From: Faecalimonas sp.
GTDB lineage: Bacteria > Bacillota_A > Clostridia > Lachnospirales > Lachnospiraceae
Direction: 5' to 3'
DNA length: 6,827 nucleotides
NCBI GenBank assembly: GCA_026169575.1
Contig: JAPFCT010000257.1
Location: forward strand, 1-6,827
Below the pieces are notes generated by a model. That model had not been told where the DNA came from. It did not search any database and saw only the letters and a program-made list of their open reading frames with translations. Positions 1 through 6,323 of the stretch are shown one piece after another; the first letter of the stretch is position 1; each line of letters starts with the position of its first letter. The position numbers and the translations under genes were made by a program.

Positions 1-1
1 G

Positions 2-688
2 GAAAAAGAAATGATCCAGAGCATGGTATCAGATATTGCCCACCAGATGCGGACTCCGGCGGCAAATCTGAAGCTGTTTGCAGAAATCCTCGGCAGGAAC
101 AATCTTTCCGGGGAGAAAAAGGAACAATTTCTCCCAATGGTGGAAGAACAGACAGAGAAGATCAATTTCCTGATGGATGCGATGACAGAGATGTCCAGAC
201 TGGAGACCGGTCTTGTCTCGCTGCATCAGAAGCGCCAGTCATTGCTGGATACGCTCGCCGAAGCGATGAGTGAGGTGATGCCAAAAGCGCTGAAAAAAGA
301 GATCACGGTCACTGTTTCCTGCCCGGAAGAGACCGAACTGGTCCACGACCGGAGATGGACGGTGGAGGCAGTGTTTAATCTGCTTGACAATGCGGTAAAA
401 TATACCGGCAGGGGAGGAAAGATCAGGATAGAGGTCCATCAGGGACAATTCTATACGAAGATCAACATTTCAGATACCGGAAGAGGCATTGCGGCAGAAC
501 ATCTGAATAAGATCTTTCAGCGCTTCTACCGGGAACCGGAGGCAGAAGGAGAGGATGGGATCGGACTGGGACTGCATCTTGCAAAAGAGATCATTGAAAT
601 GGAAAAAGGATATATCAGCGTGGCTTCGGTTGTGGGAGAGGGGACTACATTTTCCGTATATCTTCTGAATGAGCCAAAGCTGCACTGA
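2..688 (+). CDS. Sensor histidine kinase, C-terminal part (5' truncated by window edge)
   Basis: This is the cytoplasmic catalytic half of a two-component sensor kinase, which autophosphorylates on histidine and passes the phosphate to a response regulator. The reading frame is open to the left edge (residues E-K-E precede the first ATG at 11), so that ATG is internal and the sensor and membrane part lies outside the window. Counting from the ATG at 11, the HisKA H-box is SDIAHQMRTP with the phosphoacceptor His at residue 11 (bases 41-43). The HATPase_c domain has an N-box FNLLDNAVKYT at 122-132, a G1 box DTGRG at 155-159, an F-box around FQRF at 169-172, and a G2 box GIGLGL at 183-188. All ATP-binding boxes look intact, so the kinase should be active. 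It ends 51 bases before an ABC ATPase gene on the same strand, which suggests one operon and control of that transporter. A response regulator gene is expected upstream but is not visible. The family call is firm; the signal is unknown. Confidence 0.95.
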   Translation, partial: EKEMIQSMVSDIAHQMRTPAANLKLFAEILGRNNLSGEKKEQFLPMVEEQTEKINFLMDAMTEMSRLETGLVSLHQKRQSLLDTLAEAMSEVMPKALKKEITVTVSCPEETELVHDRRWTVEAVFNLLDNAVKYTGRGGKIRIEVHQGQFYTKINISDTGRGIAAEHLNKIFQRFYREPEAEGEDGIGLGLHLAKEIIEMEKGYISVASVVGEGTTFSVYLLNEPKLH

Positions 689-701
689 TCCTAAAAAGGA
701 T
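688..701 (+). other. Small inverted repeat at the kinase stop codon
   Basis: ATCCT / AGGAT form a 5-bp stem around an AAAA loop, beginning on the last base of the kinase stop codon. It is AT-rich, short and has no following U-tract, so it is unlikely to terminate transcription. At most it could be an RNA processing or stability element between the kinase and ATPase genes. A chance occurrence is quite possible. Confidence 0.25.
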
Positions 702-725
702 GACGGAAAAAGATACGGAAGAAAA

Positions 726-734
726 GAGGGAGGA
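726..734 (+). promoter_or_regulatory. Ribosome binding site of the plus-strand ABC ATPase
   Basis: GAGGGAGGA lies about six bases before the ATG at 740, a strong Shine-Dalgarno match at the usual spacing. It supports 740 as the start of the ATPase and independent translation initiation within the operon. Confidence 0.85.
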
Positions 735-739
735 AACTT

Positions 740-1423
740 ATGATACAGCTGCGGGCAAAAAATTTGAAAAAATACTATCAGAGAGGGACACATCTGGTCA
801 AAGCGCTGGACGGGATCGATCTGGAAGTCGAGCGGGGATGCTTCCTTGCGGTGATGGGGATCTCGGGAAGTGGGAAGTCCACACTGCTGCATCTGCTTGG
901 AGGACTGGATGAACCGACGGAAGGACGTGTGCAGATCGGGGAGGTTGTATTAGATCATCTCGATGAGGAGGAGAAGAGTGTCTTCCGGAGAAGAAAAGTC
1001 GGATTTATTTTTCAGAATTATAATCTGGCGCCGATGTTAAATATTTATGAAAATATCGTATTTCCTCTGACACTGGACGGAAGAAAGCCAGACGAAGAGC
1101 TTCTCCGCTCGATCGTCTCTTTTTTGCGTCTGGAAGATCTGATGGAGGTTTTCCCAGGGGAATTGTCCGGCGGGCAGCAGCAGCGGGTGGCAATCGCGAG
1201 GGCGCTGGTCGCAAAGCCTCCGGTTGTGCTGGCAGATGAGCCGACCGGGAATCTGGATACGATTGCAGGAAGGGATGTGATGGCGCTTCTCAGGATGATG
1301 AGCAAAAAGTATGGACAGACTGTGGTGATGATCACGCACAACGAGGAACTGGCACAGATGGCAGATCAGATCATCCGGCTGGAGGATGGAAAGATCGTGG
1401 GGGAACCGTATGCTGGAGAATAA
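740..1423 (+). CDS. ABC transporter ATP-binding protein, MacB/LolD/FtsE type
   Basis: This 227-aa protein is a single complete nucleotide-binding domain, the usual length for ATPases that power FtsX-type permeases. It hydrolyses ATP at the inner face of the membrane. All motifs are present in order: Walker A GISGSGKST (residues 40-48), Q-loop Gln in FIFQNYNL (Gln 92), ABC signature LSGGQQQR (142-149), Walker B VVLADE (162-167) followed by PTGNLD, and the switch His in MITHN (His 200). The combination of FQNYNL, SGGQQQRVAIARAL and ADEPTGNLD is typical of the MacB/LolD branch. The start at 740 is fixed by a strong ribosome binding site. The gene follows the kinase gene after 51 bases and its 3' end overlaps the permease gene by 14 bases (best permease start 1410), so the two are probably translationally coupled and form one complex. 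The substrate cannot be deduced. Confidence 0.97.
   Translation: MIQLRAKNLKKYYQRGTHLVKALDGIDLEVERGCFLAVMGISGSGKSTLLHLLGGLDEPTEGRVQIGEVVLDHLDEEEKSVFRRRKVGFIFQNYNLAPMLNIYENIVFPLTLDGRKPDEELLRSIVSFLRLEDLMEVFPGELSGGQQQRVAIARALVAKPPVVLADEPTGNLDTIAGRDVMALLRMMSKKYGQTVVMITHNEELAQMADQIIRLEDGKIVGEPYAGE
1399..1404 (+). promoter_or_regulatory. Ribosome binding site deciding the start of the plus-strand permease
   Basis: GGGGGA sits five bases before the ATG at 1410, inside the end of the ATPase gene. The earlier in-frame ATG at 1386 has GGAGG directly abutting it (1381-1385) with no spacer, which is unfavourable. The GGAGG is also ordinary ATPase coding sequence (Leu-Glu-Asp). The 1410 start is therefore preferred. 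Confidence 0.6.
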
Positions 1424-4022
1424 TAATGGATGGGCAGTCAGACAGATTATTTTTCGGACGATCGCGTTTCGGAAAGCCAGAAATACAATCCTTGTAGTGC
1501 TTGTTTTCTGCTGCATGTCTGTGCTGACACTGCTTGGAATGGGAATTGCCGCTGAAGTTGAACATCTGCACTCGACACTGCTGGAATGGCAGGGGACAGA
1601 TGCACATTTTGTCCTAGACGGTGTGACCCGGGAAGAAAACGAGCAGATCCAGATGCAGCCGCAAATCAGAGAGACCGGCACTGCAGAGGTGATCGGGGAG
1701 GTGAAAAATCCGGAACTGATCTACCGCAGTCCCGAATTGATCTGTCCGGATAAGGTGTTTTTGGAGCAGAATCAAAGGGGTGTGCTGCATGGAAGCCTTC
1801 CGGAAAAGGAATCGGAGATTGTTGTTGATGAGACGACGCTGCCGATACTCGGGGTGGAAAAAAAGGTAGGAGAGACTGTAAAACTTATCTGGGAGCAGGA
1901 TGGAGAGGAGATGGTCTCTGCCTTTGTCGTATCCGGCTATCTGGAAATGAAAGGGGCCGACGGGAAAAACGGGGATCTGTGGGTGTCAAGCAAATTTGCA
2001 CAGAAGTATCCGGGAAATACCTTTCAGACACAGATCCGGTTTGCACTGCCGCTCAGACTTTCTGAAAAAGCGGAGAGACTGATCAATGCCTGCGGCATGC
2101 AGCATGCGGAGGCGGAGGTGAATGATGTGCAGAAGATCCGCCTTTATCTGCGGAATCTGATGGAACATCAGGATGAACTGCTCATGATGCTGTTTCTCTA
2201 TCTGGCAGGCTATTTTATTTTTCGCAATATGTTCCAGATCGCAGCGGTGACTGATATGGAATATTATGGGAGATTAAAGACACTTGGGATGTCCCCGGCA
2301 CAGATCCGAAGTGTCTGGACCGGAAGCGGGATGCTCTTATGCGCGGCAGGTGCGTTTCCGGGAATCGTCTTTGCAGTTTTTTGTGGAAAGATGGTTCTGA
2401 CTCATACCGGATGGAGTGTATCTCTGGGGCGGCTTCCTCTCCATGTCGGGCTGCTTTTGTTCCAGACGGTGCTTCTGTTTCTTGTTGTGCGAAGATGCAG
2501 CAGAAGAGCAGCGGGCATCATTGAAAGCTGTTCCCCAATGGAAGCGCTTCATGCAGTCTGGTGGATCATGCCGTCAGGAAAATACCGAAAGAAACAGACG
2601 GCGCGGAAAGAAAAAAGGATGCTCCGGATCCGAAAGGAAAGAAAAAGAAGCCGGAGGCGGTTATTTCTCACGAAGATGGGAAAGAGCGGAAGAAATGTGC
2701 CATTTTTCCTTGCGGCGGAGTCGTTCTGGAAAAACCGGAAGTGGACCTGGAAGGTCTGTGCGGCGCTTGCCGGAGGAATGTTTCTGATCTGGATGGCGTC
2801 CACCAAATATCATTCTTTTGATGCAGAAAAATATTTGCGGGAGACGTCTGTCTCTGATTTTGTGGTAAAGGAGGCTTCGCTGTGCGGAGATGCAGGCGGC
2901 GTCTATAATGAGAGAGAAAATAAGATCGGCGGGGAGATGAAGCGGCAGATCCTTGCGCTGGAGGGACTGCAGGAATGCGGCGCCGTTTTCTCCAGAGAGA
3001 TTTCCCATACACTTCCGAAATCCGTGCGGGAGCGGATACGTTCTTTCTTCGCAGGAGAAGGAGCGGATCTTTTCCACTATATGGAGCCATATACGCAGTG
3101 GATGCAGGAGTACGGGAAAGCGATATCCGGCGGGCAGTGTACGATGCGGATATGGGGGCTTGACCAGGATCTTTTTTCGATGATGGAAGAGATGGACTGG
3201 GTCTTAGATGGCACATGGGATCCGGAGCAGTTTGCCGGAGGCAGATATGCACTTGCAGTCGGAAGCGGTGTTCCTTCAAAGGAACAGCCCAATTACAGCG
3301 TGGGGGAACTGGTGGAAGCAGAGGGCCGGACATTTGAGATCATGGCGACCGTCTATCTGCCGGACCGGATGATGCAGGGAGGATCCTCTCATATGTTTGT
3401 GCCGGAGATTGTTATTCCGGGAGCCGATTTTCGGGAACTGTATCCGGAGACCGGGATCCGAAAATTATATTTTAATGTGGAGGATCAGAAAGAGCGGGAG
3501 GCGGAGGAGCTACTGCAATCTTATGAGAAGCATTTCGGGGCGCCGGTTGCTGAGGAATCTTCCTATGTTCTGCGGCAAAGTTTTCGCAGGGAGTGTATCC
3601 GCTCGGTATTTCCGGAACTGACAGCAGGGTGTTTGCTGTTTCTTCTTGGAATTTGTGGATATATCAACACACAGGCGACAATGACATTGGCGAGGACGAA
3701 AGAATTTGCCATCTTCCAGAGTATGGGGATGTCAAGGAAGAAGATTTTCCAGATGATCTTGTGGGAATGTTTCTGTTATGTTTTTGTATCGTCTGCGATT
3801 GCTGTGACAGCGGGCTGTCTGTACAGTCTGACGATCCTGAAGAAGGGCATCCAGAGCGAACTGCTTTCCACCGGGTGGGTGATGACATACCAGTTTACCA
3901 TGTTCCCGGTGCCATTTCTGATCTTAACCGGGATTGCGGCTGCGGTGCTGCTTGCAGTGTTCTGCTTCTCGCACAGTGAGAAAAAAAGTGTAGTAGAGCG
4001 GATCCGGCAGACAGAAATGTAA
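1410..4022 (+). CDS. Large double-FtsX-domain ABC transporter permease
   Basis: This is the membrane partner of the preceding ATPase, 870 aa from the start at 1410 (an in-frame ATG at 1386 would add eight residues). By eye it has eight membrane segments in two copies of the layout TM, outside domain, three TMs. Numbered from 1410: TM1 about 25-47, first outside domain about 50-255, TM2-TM4 about 256-279, 302-329 and 344-362; then a cytoplasmic linker, TM5 about 447-464, second outside domain about 465-732, TM6-TM8 about 736-756, 781-807 and 830-854. Each half carries the cytoplasmic coupling motif of FtsX permeases after its second TM: GRLKTLGMSPAQI and FAIFQSMGMSRKKI. Single-chain double-FtsX permeases are common in Firmicutes, whereas MacB and LolC/E have four TMs and dimerise. 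The linker at 391-428 is strikingly basic. No lipobox or cleavable signal is seen. The function is probably extracytoplasmic mechanical work on a lipid, lipoprotein or peptide; the substrate is unknown. Confidence 0.93.
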   Translation: MLENNNGWAVRQIIFRTIAFRKARNTILVVLVFCCMSVLTLLGMGIAAEVEHLHSTLLEWQGTDAHFVLDGVTREENEQIQMQPQIRETGTAEVIGEVKNPELIYRSPELICPDKVFLEQNQRGVLHGSLPEKESEIVVDETTLPILGVEKKVGETVKLIWEQDGEEMVSAFVVSGYLEMKGADGKNGDLWVSSKFAQKYPGNTFQTQIRFALPLRLSEKAERLINACGMQHAEAEVNDVQKIRLYLRNLMEHQDELLMMLFLYLAGYFIFRNMFQIAAVTDMEYYGRLKTLGMSPAQIRSVWTGSGMLLCAAGAFPGIVFAVFCGKMVLTHTGWSVSLGRLPLHVGLLLFQTVLLFLVVRRCSRRAAGIIESCSPMEALHAVWWIMPSGKYRKKQTARKEKRMLRIRKERKRSRRRLFLTKMGKSGRNVPFFLAAESFWKNRKWTWKVCAALAGGMFLIWMASTKYHSFDAEKYLRETSVSDFVVKEASLCGDAGGVYNERENKIGGEMKRQILALEGLQECGAVFSREISHTLPKSVRERIRSFFAGEGADLFHYMEPYTQWMQEYGKAISGGQCTMRIWGLDQDLFSMMEEMDWVLDGTWDPEQFAGGRYALAVGSGVPSKEQPNYSVGELVEAEGRTFEIMATVYLPDRMMQGGSSHMFVPEIVIPGADFRELYPETGIRKLYFNVEDQKEREAEELLQSYEKHFGAPVAEESSYVLRQSFRRECIRSVFPELTAGCLLFLLGICGYINTQATMTLARTKEFAIFQSMGMSRKKIFQMILWECFCYVFVSSAIAVTAGCLYSLTILKKGIQSELLSTGWVMTYQFTMFPVPFLILTGIAAAVLLAVFCFSHSEKKSVVERIRQTEM
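2580..2693 (+). other. Region encoding a highly basic cytoplasmic linker of the permease
   Basis: Between TM4 and TM5 the permease has a 38-residue stretch in which 20 residues are Lys or Arg and only two are acidic, including RKERKRSRRR. By the positive-inside rule it lies in the cytoplasm and supports the predicted topology. It separates the two FtsX halves. It may contact anionic lipid or the ATPase; this is inference. Confidence 0.8.
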
Positions 4023-4051
4023 GATAGCGGCAGGAGAGATTGTTTCTTCTT

Positions 4052-4096
4052 AAAAAGAGAGGAAAGGGCGGCAGTCGTTTTTCTGCCGCCCTTTCC
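4052..4096 (-). terminator. Intrinsic terminator of the minus-strand operon, in the convergent gap
   Basis: GGAAAGGGCGGCAG (4061-4074) and CTGCCGCCCTTTCC (4083-4096) form a perfect 14-bp stem with an eight-base T-rich loop. Read on the minus strand, the hairpin begins about ten bases after the permease stop codon (4107-4109) and is followed by TCTCTTTTTA, a usable U-rich tract. Read on the plus strand, the hairpin is followed by CTGCCTGTGG with no U-tract. It should therefore work well for the minus operon and less certainly for the plus operon, whose stop codon is at 4020-4022. Confidence 0.85.
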
Positions 4097-4106
4097 CTGC
4101 CTGTGG

Positions 4107-6323
4107 TCACTTGCGTACCGGATCGACAGAACGTCTGAAAATAATCCAGGTGCTTAAGAAGTAGCATAGCAGCAGGAGAATCAGGATCCCCACGGTCGCT
4201 CCGATCTGTAACCGTACGGCGGAAGCTCCGACATAAGCTGAAATTTCCGCCGAGATTGTCTGGAGAAAGTAACCGGTCACAACAGCAGATACAGTGACTG
4301 CAATCAGGATCGGAAGTCCGAACCAGACGCTTAGCTGTTTCAGGATCAGTTTGCGGATATGCGGTTCCTCCACACCTAGTTTTCGGAGTACAGAGAAGCG
4401 GTACTGATACTGTCCCGCGTCCAAAAGCTGCTGCAGAGAAAGCACTGTGAGACAGATCACCATCAATACAACAGCGCCGTAGAGCATGGAAGCCTGCAGG
4501 ATGAAATTATTGGCGATCGTACTGTTTGTCTGCAGTGTGCGGAAACGTATGCCGTACAGCACACCGGTGTCGGTCTGCTCCGGATATTTTTCCATGAACA
4601 GCTTATCCAGCGCCACCGCCTCCTTGTAAGGGATTGGTTCTGTTGTTGTCATATAGCGGTTTTTAATCACCGGAAGCAGATTTTTACAGATCTTGTCCGG
4701 AAATACATAGAGGACATCGGTGTAGGAGTTATACATCGTTTCGCCCATTGCTTCCTCATGGCAGGCCTGGTCAGAAAGTGTTAACGTTCCACCGTCTGTC
4801 ACAACACTGGTATGTTCTGTGAGAAAGCTGTTTTTCTCTTCTTCTGTCGCGATTGAACGCCATTGTGTCGTAAATTCATTTTCTCTCAGAGAAATCGGTT
4901 CATAGCCTAACATCTCTCGTATGGCGTTATAATCACTTAAAGAAATTGCCGCAACCGGGAAATCGTATTTTTGTCTGTTGTGAAAATCGGCTTTCTCCGG
5001 AAGATATAAATGAAACATACAGTCATCGGCAATCGCAATGTCATGCGCTGCGAGAAAGTCTGTAATGATTTCGTAATTGTCCCGCGGCAGATCTGCTTCG
5101 TGTTCCACATCGTTGTATTCGGAATAAATCTGTACATCATACATCGAACGAATATCCAGATAACCGGAAGACCAGCCGGTTAAAACGGGTGCGGCAATAA
5201 ACATAAAAATTGCCAGCACAAGGGTGATGCAGATGATGGTCATCGTCTGACTGGTCGTAGTCAGTTTTGAGAGGATCTGTCCGAAAAAGAAAAGAGATTC
5301 CTCATGGTACCGGTGTTCCGGGGAGGCTTCTTTCCATGCCATGATCAGACCACTGGTAAGATAAATCAACGCACAAATGAAGAAAAGCAGGTTTACCAGA
5401 ACAAACAGCAGATACTGATTGAGTGTTCCAACGCCTAAATGCAGATAATACTTCCTTTCCAGGAATGAAACACTGGCTGCCGAAAAAGCGTTCAGGACAG
5501 AACAGATCAGTAACCCGGTAAGAACGCATTCTTTTGTCTTCTTTCGGATCAGGCAAAAGACGGACCAGAGCAGCGTAACAAAAGGGAAAAGGATATTTCC
5601 CCAGAACATAAGCTGTACCGGCAATGCAAGGCGGGAATCATAATAAAACCAGACTTTTTGGATTCCCGTAATAAGCGCCCATGCAATCATCAGCTCAAAG
5701 AACATCATTACAGCGGAAATGAAGCGGCTTTTTTTCAGTTCGGGTTCGTTCTCTTTCTCTGCGGAAAGCATATCGATGATTTTTGCCTTCTGGATCGTGC
5801 GCGTATTGAAGATTCCCACCACCAGGAAACTGGATACAAAAAATGTCACTGTCCATAAAACTGTATCCGGGAATAATGTCCATGACAGTTCATAAGGCTT
5901 TCCATAGGCGCTAAGGAGCATCGCGGTAATAAACTGGGAGCAGAATACACCGAGAAAAATGCCGATCAGAATGGAAACGATCCCCATGATCAGAGTCTCT
6001 GCGAAGAAAATCCTGCCAATCGTTTTCTGCTCCATTCCCATGATGGACTGCACAGCGAATTCTTTCTGCTTTCGCAGCAGCATATAATGATTGACAAACC
6101 GGATCAAAAATAATAACAGCAGGGTGATCATGCAGATCGCCGCTTTCATCCCGCCGCTTAGCAGGGTAAAATCGTATTCACTGCCGATATCCGGATGATA
6201 ATAGCTGCTGGAAATGGAAAGGAACGAATAAAAAAGTGTGACACAGATCGTCATGGTGACAATGTAGACAAGATAGTCTTTGACGGACCGCTTCGCATTT
6301 CTTAAAACAAGTTTAGCATACAT
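4107..6323 (-). CDS. BceB-type FtsX-family ABC transporter permease
   Basis: This 738-aa multi-span permease resembles the bacitracin/antimicrobial-peptide detoxification permease BceB. The N-terminus (MYAKLVLRNAKRSVKDYLVY) and the motif KEFAVQSIMGM (residues 87-97) are characteristic of that family. By eye it has about twelve membrane segments: 17-38, 60-82, 105-128, 153-174, 201-222, 234-259, 266-286, 303-327 and 359-383, then a hydrophilic outside domain of about 220 residues (384-606), then 607-633, 663-687 and 706-729. BceB of Bacillus subtilis is about 646 aa with ten segments and a large outside domain between segments 7 and 8. This protein is longer and seems to have two extra segments before that domain. 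The C-terminal half repeats the coupling motif as FSVLRKLGVEEPHI (643-656). The start has an excellent ribosome binding site and overlaps the ATPase gene by 11 bases, so the two form one complex. The likely role is peptide-antibiotic sensing or resistance; the substrate is unknown. Confidence 0.93.
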   Translation of the reverse strand: MYAKLVLRNAKRSVKDYLVYIVTMTICVTLFYSFLSISSSYYHPDIGSEYDFTLLSGGMKAAICMITLLLLFLIRFVNHYMLLRKQKEFAVQSIMGMEQKTIGRIFFAETLIMGIVSILIGIFLGVFCSQFITAMLLSAYGKPYELSWTLFPDTVLWTVTFFVSSFLVVGIFNTRTIQKAKIIDMLSAEKENEPELKKSRFISAVMMFFELMIAWALITGIQKVWFYYDSRLALPVQLMFWGNILFPFVTLLWSVFCLIRKKTKECVLTGLLICSVLNAFSAASVSFLERKYYLHLGVGTLNQYLLFVLVNLLFFICALIYLTSGLIMAWKEASPEHRYHEESLFFFGQILSKLTTTSQTMTIICITLVLAIFMFIAAPVLTGWSSGYLDIRSMYDVQIYSEYNDVEHEADLPRDNYEIITDFLAAHDIAIADDCMFHLYLPEKADFHNRQKYDFPVAAISLSDYNAIREMLGYEPISLRENEFTTQWRSIATEEEKNSFLTEHTSVVTDGGTLTLSDQACHEEAMGETMYNSYTDVLYVFPDKICKNLLPVIKNRYMTTTEPIPYKEAVALDKLFMEKYPEQTDTGVLYGIRFRTLQTNSTIANNFILQASMLYGAVVLMVICLTVLSLQQLLDAGQYQYRFSVLRKLGVEEPHIRKLILKQLSVWFGLPILIAVTVSAVVTGYFLQTISAEISAYVGASAVRLQIGATVGILILLLLCYFLSTWIIFRRSVDPVRK

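Noticed and set aside
688..701. Hairpin after the kinase as a transcription terminator
   Set aside because: The stem is only 5 bp, AT-rich, and has no following U-run; the close downstream gene on the same strand argues for an operon.
470..892. Minus-strand open frame (140 aa) spanning the kinase end and the ATPase start
   Set aside because: Antisense to conserved kinase G boxes and the ATPase Walker A; no ribosome binding site or domain recognised.
700..912. Plus-strand 70-aa frame starting between the kinase and ATPase genes
   Set aside because: It runs out of frame through the ATPase N-terminus and reads the ATPase ribosome binding site as codons; its product shows no recognisable sequence.
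1037..1681. Long minus-strand open frame (214 aa) opposite the ATPase and permease genes
   Set aside because: It lies antisense to the Q-loop, signature and Walker B coding region of a clear ABC ATPase, has low-complexity Cys/Ser/Pro-rich translation and no recognisable domain.
2641..2670. Purine-rich AAAG/GAAAG repeats as a tandem repeat or slippage site
   Set aside because: The repetition comes from Lys/Arg codons of the basic linker and is irregular, with no exact tandem unit and an intact frame through it.
2416..2787. Plus-strand 123-aa frame inside the permease
   Set aside because: An out-of-frame shadow of the TM3-to-linker region; its Gly/Arg/Ser-rich product comes from purine-rich codons of the basic linker.
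2668..3333. Long minus-strand open frame (221 aa) opposite the plus-strand permease
   Set aside because: The translation is rich in Pro, Ser and Arg with no domain, as expected for the complement of a GC-rich coding frame; the plus-strand frame encodes a coherent permease.
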